DNA of 64,000 nucleotides from Cyclaneusma minus. Taxonomy: Eukaryota; Ascomycota; Leotiomycetes; Marthamycetales; Marthamycetaceae. The stretch is from the NCBI GenBank assembly GCA_037179335.1, contig JAKZHN010000008.1, forward strand, positions 992,001-1,056,000, given 5' to 3'. Each line of letters opens with the position of its first letter. Within the stretch, counting starts at the first letter, position 1. A model generated the notes under the pieces. That model saw only the letters and a list, made by a program, of their open reading frames with translations. It had not been told where the DNA came from and did no database searches. This document shows positions 43,804 to 54,159 of this stretch, one piece after another. A program made the translations under genes and the position numbers.

Positions 43804-45647
43804 TCAGGCGTATATAGTCGTAGCTTGGGTGGCTATCGGGGGATGCTGGCGCACATTAAGACTCCTCCTCGCATGGTGATATCTCGGCAGCCTGCATGCG
43901 AGCTGGTGTAGAGAGGCGGGCGACGGGCCTTGGGGCGACGGAGGGCGCAAGAGGCGGCGACAAGAAGTGGTGAGACTGCGAAGGTGGGCGGTTTGGCGGA
44001 GTGAAATGCTCGTTCGTGAACAGCTTGCAGATCCGGGGTAAGGTTCGGATGAAGGATGAGATTGACGTCGAGGGAAGGAGTGGCAGTCGAGAAGTGGCAG
44101 TGGAAATGGGAGCGCCGGAGTTCTTCGCACCAGAAGTCTGCGAATGGCGACGCGACGGTTCAGCGTAGGGGGCGCAAAGGAGAGACAGAGGGAAGTGAGG
44201 ATGAGATAGTCGTTGGCGGGAAAGGCGCAAGGGTTGAGCAAATGATGTAGCGGCGGACATCGAGTACCTCTCAGCCGTGCCAGCTACTCGCGCGTGGCCT
44301 TAGGATCGAGTCAATGCAGAGGTGCACGTACATAAATGAGACTTCGTCGTGCGCTTCGATTTAGCCAACACAACGTGAAAGCAAACTCTTTCGGCCGAAG
44401 CTTGAAATCCATCCCCCGCCTATCCGACGCAAAGGAACAAGGATGTCTTCACCTTTCCCGAGACTTTCTCTCTTCCATATCGGCAAAGTACGGCGGTCCC
44501 GACACGTACGATGAAACGGGCGAGCCTTCGAAGGAAGCGCATCTTTCGCTGCAAAGTCAGACGCAAAAACGCGAGTCGAGCAAGCATTGCCGCTGCATAA
44601 CGCATGACGGGCCCGAAGGCCACATGACGGGTTTGACGGCTTGGTGGACGTTGGTTTAGAAGATGCTTTCGCCAACATACAGTCCAACACCACTCCTCAG
44701 CTTCCCCGTCGACGGCTCGAAACAGCCGCTTCAACATATCTCGCCTCACGTGACCGGGCAATCCACTTCATGATCGACGAGCCGACGACCCGTTCCACCC
44801 TATGTTCCAGAACATCAATTGAGACCAGGCCTCTTTGCCAAGACTCAAGCACAAGGCTGAGACCGAAGTCTGTCATCCACATATCCTTATCGCCGTTCGA
44901 TGTCGTTATCCGTCATTACCTCACCCCGCTGTATTGTACCGATGTACCTTATTTGTATGGCGATCTGTTTGCCAGTGCAGAGCGGACGAGCCGGAAGGAT
45001 GGGGATGGGGAATCCGAGAAGCCCAAGGCGAGTTACTGGAGTTGATGACAAGTCTGCTATCTACAGAACCGCCCAGGAAGTTGGGACTTGGAGATAGTTC
45101 GAGTCAAGGACTGAAGTTGTCAAGTGGCACATTCAGCAACTTACCTACGAATTATGGCAAACTATTTATCATCATCCATCAAGCTTGCTTTATCTGCAGA
45201 CTGCTGGACCTCCCCGCCCTCAACTTGCTGCCAACCATGTTTACCTAACAGCAATTGGCATCCCCAAGTTATGACGCTTCGGAACACCGCCGACCAGGCC
45301 ATGTCCAATTGACCAACCATATCGCGAGAGCTTTTCCGGATCATCCAAAGCTCAGCTCTCTTGGGACCTGTCGTGGCGCCGGTGAGTCGGTCTCTCGGTA
45401 TCTTCCCCGAAGCGTAAACTCACCTATTATTCTGTCCGGCCTACTGATGGTATTGGTACATGCTGCTATCTCCTCGCGCCGGCCTTGAGTTATCATTACT
45501 GTAAGTCAACGTGAGTTCTGTCACTTGCTAGCTTGTGCTTCCAAGCTCTGCCCCCATTTCCATAAAGCTCTCCCGGCTCTCTAGCTTGCAAGATGCCCTC
45601 TCTTGTTCCCAGTTCTCTGTTTCCGATCACCCCGTCTTCCCCTCACC
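43804..45647. other. Intergenic between the 1031-residue gene and the ureohydrolase
   Basis: Holds the promoters of both flanking genes and one doubtful minus-strand frame (43856-44260). The rest shows nothing recognisable. Confidence 0.4.
43856..44260 (-). CDS. Doubtful ORF, 134 residues
   Basis: An open frame starting at an ATG, Ser/Pro/Arg-rich (MSAATSFAQPLRLSRQRL...), with an N-terminus that would pass as a mitochondrial presequence. It ends 52 bp before the start of the 1031-residue gene on the same strand, so it may equally be that gene's 5' leader. No conserved motif was seen. Confidence 0.25.
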   Translation of the reverse strand: MSAATSFAQPLRLSRQRLSHPHFPLSLLCAPYAEPSRRHSQTSGAKNSGAPISTATSRLPLLPSTSISSFIRTLPRICKLFTNEHFTPPNRPPSQSHHFLSPPLAPSVAPRPVARLSTPARMQAAEISPCEEES

Positions 45648-47110
45648 ATGTTGGGCAATCTTCTCCTCGTCGCCAGCTTTGCTGCTGGCGCTCTTGCTCA
45701 TGATCACCACGCTGAACAAACCCCTATTGCCGGTCCCCACAAGGGCTTGTGGTATAACACTCTGCCAGGTGACGGCGGCACTCAGGTAGAATCTCTTGAT
45801 AGTTAACCACGTTCTCCAAGCTAACAATGGCTTCTCTGTAAGGCCGACTCCGTCTTCTCTGGTATCTCGACTTTCGGACGTCTGCCGTACTTCCCCTGTC
45901 TCGCCAGTGACGATGTGAAATACGACATTGCTTTCATGGGTTTGTCTCGCATATTCCGACTTTGAGTACTTCACCACTAAGGTTTTGGTATAGGCGCTCC
46001 TTTCGACACTGGTACTTCATACCGACCTGGAGCTCGTTTTGGACCCTCTGGTATTCGTCAAGGTTCTCGCCGTCTCAACCTTTAGTAAGTCGTCTTTTAA
46101 ACAGGTCGAGTACCTGCAGTATACGCCCCTGAGTATAGGCTCACGAAATGTCTGTTTAGCGGTGGATACAACGTGCCTTTAGACGCCAACCCATTCGACA
46201 GCTGGGCTACCGTCTTGGACTGTGGAGATGTTCCAGTCACTTCGTAAGTTCAAGTTCCTTTTACAAGTCAGCTTATACTCAACCAAAGGAATCAATATAT
46301 GTTGTGCCATCAGGCTAACGAGAACTCATCCCCAGATACGACAACGCCTGGGCCCTTGAACAAATCGAAGAAGGCCACAACTCAATCCTCATGCGCAAGC
46401 CAGCCACCGACGCCCACAAAGCCGGCTTCGGAAAGAACGGCAAGACCTTCCCCCGCGTCATCACCATGGGCGGTGACCACACCATCACGCTCCCCCTCCT
46501 CCGCTCCATCAACCGCGCCTACGGCCCCGTCTCCGTAATCCACTTCGACTCCCACCTCGACACCTGGAAGCCCAAAGTCTTCGGCGGCGCACCCTCCAAA
46601 GTAGCTTCCATCAACCACGGAACCTACTTCTACCACGCCGCCCAAGAAGGCCTCTTGGCCAACGACACCAACATCCACGCCGGCATCCGCACCACGCTTT
46701 CCGGCCCCAGCGACTACGAAAACGACGGCTACTGCGGTTTCGAAATCGTCGAAGCGCGCGAAATCGACACGATTGGTATGGATGGCATTATCAAGAAGAT
46801 CCGCGACCGTGTGGGCACTGAGAATCCGGTGTATTTGTCTATTGATATTGACACGCTGGATCCTGCTTTCGCACCTGCGACCGGCACGCCGGAGACTGGC
46901 GGATGGTCGACAAGAGAGCTGAGGACGATTATTAGGGGGCTGGATGGATTGAATTTGATTGGGGCGGATATTGTCGAGGTGGCGCCGGCTTATGATACTA
47001 ATGCGGAACATACGACTATGGCGGCGGCGGATGCGCTGTATGAGGTTATGAGTATCATGGTTAAGAAGGGGCCGCTTACTCTGCCTGTTGCTGAGAAGGA
47101 TGAGATGTAG
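45648..47110 (+). CDS. Secreted agmatinase-family ureohydrolase
   Basis: Binuclear manganese hydrolase that releases urea from a guanidino substrate (agmatine, guanidinobutyrate or a relative). Exons 45648-45785, 45843-45939, 45994-46084, 46160-46243 and 46336-47110 (introns 57, 54, 75 and 92 nt) give 394 residues. The N-terminus MLGNLLLVASFAAGALA is a signal peptide, so the enzyme should enter the secretory pathway. Family motifs: GAPFDTGTSYRPGARFGP; metal ligands in GGDHTIT, HFDSHLDTW and SIDIDTLDPAF; and the C-terminal EVAPAYDTNAEHTT. This is an active-site-complete member. The substrate cannot be read from the sequence; fungal agmatinases with signal peptides form a separate group whose natural substrates I do not know. 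Confidence 0.93.
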
Positions 47111-47773
47111 ATACCTACTTATAGGTCTGGGAAAGTGGGGGTGGGAAGGGCGAGGCTTTGGCGTTGTGGAAGAGTCCCGGTAGGGGGGTACGACGAGATG
47201 ACAGAATTGTGTGGTGATGACCAGAGTGGTTTTGGCACGGAAAGGATGCGTGACAGGTGGAGGTTGTGGGCGAGTATATGAGATTAGAAACGATCAATGA
47301 ATCATTTGATAGTATTTCTGAGCAAGAAGCAGAGGGAGAGTTTCGGAGACAAATGACAGAACTAACCAGCATGGTGTCTTGAGGGCCACATGGAAAGTTT
47401 TGTGCCTGAATGTCCCTGAGCTCCCGAGGAAACATGAAGCCCATATGTCAGTCGTGGGTGGTGGAGCCCAGTGAGAATATATCGAACTCAGTTGCAATTT
47501 AGCATCAATGCCATTGTTGTTGTTTGTCGTATGACTGGCTCCCTGGATTCAGCTTATCGCCAAAAGACGAAGAGTTGGTAGCCTGGGAGAGCCAGGGAGA
47601 GCTCAGAAGATGCGCCTGGGGACATTGTAATTTTTGAAGAATTTTGAATATTGGTTATTTGAAAGATTTGACTAAAGACTCCAGGTGATGAAACCTAGCC
47701 ATACGCAGAACTCTTTTCATGTCTCAAGACGCTGGAACCCAGCTATATCAAACGCACCGTCATCAATCATAAT
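47111..47773. other. Gap between convergent ureohydrolase and MATE genes
   Basis: 3' untranslated regions of both. No gene, RNA or repeat recognised. Confidence 0.45.
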
Positions 47774-49429
47774 CTACGTAGAATCCTTCCTGTGTCCTGT
47801 ACGCAAAGCATAACAGACGCCCCCCTGCATCTCTCCAGGCACCTCTGCACTTGCAGACCCTCCATTCGTCTGACCCTCGGGAAGGCTCTCCCCAATCTCA
47901 GCTCTATCCCCACCATCCATCCTCTCAAAAGCCCTCTTGACCTGATGTTCCCAATCACTCCACGCCACAATAATCCACTCCAGCGCACCTACCAAGTACA
48001 GCGCAATACACTGTCCCACCCACAATCCCGCCAATCCCCATCCATGGAAAGCCAGCCATATCCCCAACGGCAGCGCCCCAGCATAGTAGCTAATCAAGTT
48101 GACAAAAGCTCCAATGTGCTGCCTTCCCATACCCCTCAAAGCACCTCCACAAGACCCATTCAATCCATCCGCAATCTGAAACAGCGCAACATAAGGCATC
48201 ACCTCCGCCGTCAACCTCACCACGTCCATATCATCGTTGAACACCTTGGCGTAGAAATCCTTCACGCCCATCAACACCGCCAGCACAATCGCACCCATCA
48301 GCATGCTCAACCACGCAGCAGCATTCGCCGCCCTTGCCGCCCCCTTCGCATTCCTCGCTCCCAGAAGATTCCCTACTCTCGCACTTGCCGCAACACCAAT
48401 TCCAAACGGGATCGTGTTCATAACCTGATCTGTCGTCATGATCACACTTTGCGCCGCCAGCGGGATCGTGCCCAGTCGCCCTGCTGCCAAGGCGACGATT
48501 TCAAAGGCCCACCATTCGGTGCCTACGTGGACAACTCCTAGTGCAGCGAGTTTGGCAAAAGTGCCGATATTGTGCAGAGAAGCGCGTGTCCAGCCACCCC
48601 AGCATTCGGAGCCTGCTACGAAGCGGGTATAGGCGACTAGTAATAGGAAAGAGAGCCAGTAGGAAATGCCGGTCGCAAGGGGCGCGCCTAGCAGGCCGAG
48701 CTTGAAGGTGTAGACGAAGAGGTAGTTGAGGCCAGCATTCAGGGGCGAAGTGATTAGCAGCACATAGGTGCCGGGACGCATGATCTCCTGTGCTTGGAGG
48801 TATTTCTTCATGGCTTCGAAATAGATGTAGCCTAATCCTCCTGGGATGAGCACGCTGAGAAATTGCGAGGATTGTATGCAGATGTATTCTTCTTGGCCTA
48901 GGAGACGGAAGATGGGGGCGGAGCACAGCCAGAGGATGGCGACGGGGATGTAGAAGAGGGTGAGGATGAAGAAGCCGCGCTGTAGGAGGATTCCTAGGTC
49001 GTGGGGGTTCTTGCTGCCGGTGAAGGTTGAGGAGGCGAGGGTGTCGAGTGCGGTGGTCCCTCCCAGTGCTATTAGCCATGCTGTGGACATGGCGAACATG
49101 TAGGAGAATGCGGCTGTTGCTAAGGCTTCGGGAGATAATCGTCCTACTACCAGAACTGAAACTGTCTGGAGAGAGTTTTGCAAAGTATAGGCGAGTATAA
49201 CCGGTATAGAGCCTTTCAGGAGAAGGCAAAACTCGGAGAACCAGAGCTGCATTCGAGGAGTTCCTTCCTCGGCCAATTCATATGTCTCGCCATCTTCGCG
49301 GTCGTCGGATGGTTTGGGGAGCAAGGCTGAGTGTTCATTTGGCGGGGTGCCATTCGGTGTAGTTTTTCGCGAACTGCTGGATTGTATGAATTTAGGGAGC
49401 CAGGAGGTCTTGGTCTCTGTATCATCCAT
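47774..49429 (-). CDS. MATE family multidrug/metabolite exporter
   Basis: Proton- or sodium-coupled exporter of organic cations or metabolites in the plasma or vacuolar membrane. Intronless, 551 residues from ATG 49429, with a cytosolic N-terminal tail of about 75 residues. The frame extends upstream only to a TTG. Twelve hydrophobic segments form two homologous halves, with typical MATE blocks VGRLSPEALATAAFSYMF, GTTALDTLASSTFTGS, GIGVAASARVGNLLGA and GALRGMGRQHIGAFVNLISYY. The C-terminal 45 residues are hydrophilic. It is the only transporter here without introns. The substrate is unknown. It faces the MFS gene across a 1.6-kb divergent interval. Confidence 0.95.
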   Translation of the reverse strand: MDDTETKTSWLPKFIQSSSSRKTTPNGTPPNEHSALLPKPSDDREDGETYELAEEGTPRMQLWFSEFCLLLKGSIPVILAYTLQNSLQTVSVLVVGRLSPEALATAAFSYMFAMSTAWLIALGGTTALDTLASSTFTGSKNPHDLGILLQRGFFILTLFYIPVAILWLCSAPIFRLLGQEEYICIQSSQFLSVLIPGGLGYIYFEAMKKYLQAQEIMRPGTYVLLITSPLNAGLNYLFVYTFKLGLLGAPLATGISYWLSFLLLVAYTRFVAGSECWGGWTRASLHNIGTFAKLAALGVVHVGTEWWAFEIVALAAGRLGTIPLAAQSVIMTTDQVMNTIPFGIGVAASARVGNLLGARNAKGAARAANAAAWLSMLMGAIVLAVLMGVKDFYAKVFNDDMDVVRLTAEVMPYVALFQIADGLNGSCGGALRGMGRQHIGAFVNLISYYAGALPLGIWLAFHGWGLAGLWVGQCIALYLVGALEWIIVAWSDWEHQVKRAFERMDGGDRAEIGESLPEGQTNGGSASAEVPGEMQGGVCYALRTGHRKDST

Positions 49430-51041
49430 GGTGGCGGCTCTCCGGAGAGACAATTGAACAGCAACAATAGAGAAATGAGGAGAAAAGGGTCAGGAAACGG
49501 AAGTTGGGAAATAGAGAGTCAACACTACGGCTCCGCATGGCGGCATGTCTTCAGCGTTATCTGGAGTGACAGCAGAGGGTTCGTAAAGGGTATCAGTACG
49601 CGGAAATGGAGGACTTGTGCTGGAAACACCCGTCACCAGACGGCCATCAAGTAACAGAAACATTTAGCACTTCTGGTAGGAGTCAAGAGAGTAACGTCCG
49701 GCGACCAATGACAGAAGTGATATAAGAAGATCAAGTAATAGTATAAGTAATAATCGCCCGTCAGGACACGGGAGTGGTACATGTAGCGCAAGATTTAAGG
49801 TTATCGTACAGACATGACGCGCGAAGGAACGCCGTGGCTCTGGCTTGAAATACCAAGCAACTCGACGTTCGACAGGCGGTATGGCGCCGGCGAAGTGAAG
49901 CGTAATGCCAATGGTCGTCGACTCGAAGATAGCCCCGACATGAAGTAACTATTACGGCATTTGTGAGTGGACGGAAGGAAACAAGACGGGGGGAGAGCCC
50001 CGCGATGCCCGAAGATCAAAAAACTGAAGATCAGAAAATGATTGAAGCGGGGCCGAGGGCCGAGAGAGAGATGCGCGGAAAGCAGTACAAAAAGGGAATA
50101 ATTTTGCAAATAAAGGCTGATCGAAGTAGATGGTACAAAGGGACTGGATCTGTCTTATCTTGCCTCTAATGGAACTGAGGGCGTAGGGGATTGGTGCTAT
50201 GTTATTCGTACGTAACTCCTTGGTCTTTGGTGTCGCCGACTCAGGGGAAGAGGACAAAGTGAAGTCGAGATGGCCCACGTGCTTAGCCGGTTGATGGCTC
50301 TAGGTGAGGGCTTCAATTCAAAAGCGCGACGTCGCTTTCTGTTCGTTGCAGTTGGCGATGGCATCTCACCAGTCAGCCCAGCCAGATTGAGCCTCGGCTT
50401 CGAACAGGCGGTCTCCGGTAGCGTAGGGCTTCGACACTTGCGTCAGGACGCATCGGACAAAAAGCGATATGCATCATGCTTCGTGGGCGCAGACTTGGTG
50501 AAGACTGGATGGACAGGAGCAACGCGGCTCAGCATCCTTTGTTCGAGATGGAGGAGCTCAAGTGAGGTCTCCGATAACCAACAATTTTGCGCCGCATTGA
50601 CGCAACTTCTTATCTCCGTTCGCCTTCACCGAGCCAACACACGGCTTCTCTGTTTGTGAGCCTGCTCAAGTTTTCTCTCGTCGTCCATCATTTCTGACGC
50701 GTCAACTATCGAAAGAGGATCCCGTGAAGTCATCCATTGTTTGGGTGTACGCTCCGTGTTGCTGTCTCTGCCTGCGTCTCCAAGTACTCCAAATTGAGTT
50801 GCTTGTGTTGAGCTGACGACTCCGCGGCACAGCGCCGCGACGCTTCACTGTGTTGCTCTCAACCTCAATTCTCTCTTACTTTCTTGCTGTCTCGCGACTT
50901 CGTTCCTTTACTTGTTCAATGAACAGTTAATAATAGATCTTTATTCTCAATTTTCTGCGGCTTATTATTCCTCAGTTGCACCGAAGCCTCTATTCCATTT
51001 CAACAGTCTGCAGCCGACCCAAGTCCTGCAAGAATAGCAAG
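49430..51041. promoter_or_regulatory. Divergent region between MATE and MFS genes
   Basis: 1.6 kb of upstream sequence for two transporters. No gene recognised. The last 100 bases before the MFS start are an AT-rich leader. Confidence 0.45.
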
Positions 51042-52856
51042 ATGGGCCCCCCTACTGATGCTGAAGTCATACCGTCCGAATCATCCCCTCTGCTGGGGCC
51101 TTCCCCAGACGGGCCGGCTCCTCAATCCAAAGTCCAATCTCCTTATACGGTTCTGGGACTCCTGCTAGCACTCGTCTTCATCATCATGGGCGGGAGCAAT
51201 CTCTGTGCTATGCCAGCCACCAGGATCATGGAGGATATCATCTGCCACCGTTACTACGAAGGTCTCGAGGGCGAAGCCTACATAGGTCTTTCATCAAACA
51301 TTGACGAAAGCTTGTGCAAAGGCACCGAAGTTCAAAGCGAATTATCCACTGTTCTCGGTGTGCTATCCACCGTGGATGCTATCCCAAGCATCCTCTTCGC
51401 ATTCCCATATGGTTTCTTAGCCGACCGCATAGGTCGTAAGAAGGTCTTCATACTCTGCATCATTGGCATCTGGTTGAGCGCTGTATGGCTCCTCGTTGTC
51501 TGCTATTTCTGGCGTGTGATTCCGATCAGGGCTGTTTGGGCAGGCCCAATATTCCAAGGTATGTTTACGCCTGCGTGCTGCACCCCCCCGTCCCCCTTCA
51601 AGTTCGATTCTCTCACGTCGTGTCCGGTAGAGTTCCTGTGAGCTGTATGGATACCAGGGATACCGAAATATCTGCTGAATTATTGCTAATCCTTCATCCA
51701 AGTTATTGGTGGTGGTTCTGCCGTAGCCTCGGCCTGTCTCTTCTCCATCGTGACCGATATTACCACGGACGCAAATCGCACCAACTTCTTTCTTTGGCTT
51801 CAGTGCGGATCATTGGCTACAGAGTTACTATGTCCCTCTATAGCAGCGGCACTGATGCGTATCGACCCTTGGATTCCAGCCGTGCTTGGCACTGCTATAG
51901 TTGCTACTGGGCCCTTCCGTAAGTACATATTCTACATATCACGTTACGGTATCCAAATGAACAGTCATGGCTTCCTTCCCATATCCAAATCTGGGGGGAA
52001 CCAGAGGTCAAAATTCTAATCATATGCAGTCATACTTTTCATCCCGGAGACTCTTCATGTCCGCGACGACGCAAAGAAACACAGCGACTCCTCATTGCTC
52101 CCCGCCTCCCCGAAATCTAGTTTCCACCCCTCACACATCAAAGGCCAGCTCCGCGCCCTCATCTCCCAAGTCATCGAGAAAACCTCCGTCCTCAACTCAA
52201 CCCCCATAATCATGCTCAGCCTCGCCAACACCCTCCACATCAGCGTCCCTATCGCCCTCAACCTCGCCCTCCGCTATATATCCAAGCGCTACACCTGGGC
52301 CCTCTGGCGCGCCTCCATCCTCCTCTCCGTCCGCGCCTTCGTAAACCTCATTCTTCTCTTCGCCCTCCTCCCCTACCTCTCCCTCTTTCTCTGTCGTAAC
52401 TTCCACTTCACCCCCCGCAGCAAAGACATCTTGCTCGCGCGGATTTCCATAGCACTATTAGCACTAGGTTCTATCCTACTAGCCGCATCTCCTACTGTCA
52501 GCTTGGCGATCATCTCGCTGATTATTTTCACGCTGGGGAATGGGCTATGGCCGATTCTGAAGAGTCTGGCAAGTGGATTGGTGGAGAAAGAACATGCAGC
52601 CAGATTGCTGACTGCGCTGGCAGTCGCGGAGGCGTTGGGGGCATTTGCGGCGGGGCCGGGACTGGCGCAGTTGTATAATGAGGGGTTGAGATTGGGTGGG
52701 GGATGGATCGGCTTGCCGTTTTATGTTATGGGCCTTGCATTTGTGGTTTGTGGTTTGGGCGCTTGGTTGGTAAGGTTGCCGGACAACGAGGAGGAAGAGG
52801 TAGTGGAGGGGGGTCTGGGGACGGTGGAGGGTGGTGCTGAGATTGCGGTGGTGTGA
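51042..52856 (+). CDS. MFS transporter
   Basis: Major-facilitator permease, 519 residues from exons 51042-51558, 51703-51918 and 52030-52856 (introns 144 and 111 nt). After an acidic N-terminal tail with a dileucine-like ESSPLLG, the first membrane helix (TVLGLLLALVFIIMGGSNLCA) is followed by a long loop. MFS motif A is clear: GFLADRIGRKKVF between helices 2 and 3. Splicing restores helix 4-6 blocks (VIGGGSAVASACLFSIVTD) and GTAIVATGPF joined to LILFIPETLHVRDDAKK before the central loop. Six more helices follow. The Glu-rich C-tail is cytosolic. The substrate is unknown; its pairing with a MATE exporter hints at efflux, no more. Confidence 0.9.
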
Positions 52857-53243
52857 AATTTTGCTGGATAGGGGCGCGGTGGCCATGAAGCCGTTGAGGT
52901 GAGGAGGTAAGGGCGTGGATGTTGCATCGCTGGTCGGTGAGATTTCATGACCTGGGGGATAATGTAGAAGCCGTTGCATCGTAACATGGAGTAGAAGAGC
53001 TGCGTAACAGACAAATAGATACAAGTAGAAAGACATCGAATCATACAATGGGTTCTATTCGACTGGCACGCAACCTGTCGCCAACTATCGCCAACTCTTA
53101 CCCCGAGGGATTTTGTGTCCTCTCACTCATTTTCCAGATACATACAGTTATCAAACCGCATTATTGACAGACCTCGAATCTCGATCCTATCCTTCTTGTC
53201 AACGAAACTATGACAGCGCCGTGCCGGGCCCAAAAAATGCAAA
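52857..53243. other. Gap between MFS gene and second 5S gene
   Basis: MFS 3' region and the T-rich Pol III terminator of the 5S gene at about 53229-53243 (on the minus strand). Nothing else. Confidence 0.45.
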
Positions 53244-53362
53244 ACATACAACAGCAGGTATTCGCTGGTGGTCACCCACCCAACTACTAATCTGCCGATC
53301 TGAGGCTTATGTATGCAAGAGCGGACGGGTTTGCCAGTTATCCTCAGTCTATGGTCGTATGT
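53244..53362 (-). rRNA. 5S ribosomal RNA, copy 2
   Basis: 119 nt on the minus strand, identical to copy 1 (6921-7039) except G to T at position 23 and C to A at position 33. The internal control region is unchanged. A TATAAG element lies about 30 bp upstream, where fungal 5S genes have their TATA-like box, and two T-runs follow within 20 bases downstream. Opposite orientation and unrelated flanks show true dispersal, not a tandem array. Confidence 0.95.
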
Positions 53363-54159
53363 GCTTGATTATCTGCAGAACTGTTGTCTTATACTGGAGA
53401 TCTCCACTCTTTTTCTTCGTATTCCTTGGTCACCCTTGGACTTTGCTTTCGCGGGCGAGCTCGAACCGGGCGCCTAGTAGCCACACCCGGTTCGGCCCCC
53501 GGCACCCCGATGAGCAAAAAGCATGCACAAAGTTCTGTCAACTCAAAACACAAAAGTCAATCCCCGACATCAAGTCATCAACATCTGGCGACAAGCTGAT
53601 CTTGAATTCGAGACTTTTCACAATGGTAGGACCTGCATCGTCCAAGCCGGATGATCGGCCCTTGAATGCACAGCACTGATGATCCCGTCTGGTCTCCCGC
53701 AGGATGGGCTGACAAGGGTCCGGTGGCGTCCACCAGAATCTCATGGCTTTCGTATCGGCGACGCGAGCTGACAGTAAGGAGCATACCAACATGAGTACCC
53801 GAGCGCGTGTGTGCGTTTGCCTCTCTCTCTCTCTCTTTCCACGCTCTGTTTCTCGATTCTGATGCTGAGCCCTCGTTCTTTCCATTCTTACAAAAAAAAA
53901 ACCCACAGCCTCGCTGTCAACTTCTTTTGCTGCCCGTTTGTCGTTTGATGAGTCTCCACACTCGTTCGCTACCGTGCGTCTTTGAGAATCGAATCAACAA
54001 TCGACAGCTCTGTCTGAGATCCGCGAGTAACAGGCTCACGGACGAGCTATTTTCGCTCACAGGGGCACAGGACTGTACTTGGCTGGACCAACTTTACTTT
54101 CTGCGATCATATCCAGCTGCTTGACGAGCATCTGGATTCCAGAGCTACCAACGGCGGCC
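53363..54159. promoter_or_regulatory. Upstream region of the alpha-amylase gene
   Basis: Contains a (CT)n run at about 53819-53837 and an A-run near 53891, usual features of fungal core promoters and leaders. No gene recognised. Confidence 0.5.
53819..53837 (+). repeat. CT dinucleotide microsatellite
   Basis: About nine CT units, 320 bp upstream of the amylase ATG. A pyrimidine tract of the promoter or leader. Confidence 0.8.

Noticed and set aside
47792..48541. 250-codon frame antisense to the MATE gene
   Set aside because: A shadow of the codon bias of the real gene; composition is Arg/His/Pro/Ser-rich and no family is recognisable.
53440..53510. tRNA-like word GGTTCGAGCTC on the minus strand
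   Set aside because: No acceptor or D stem could be formed around it.
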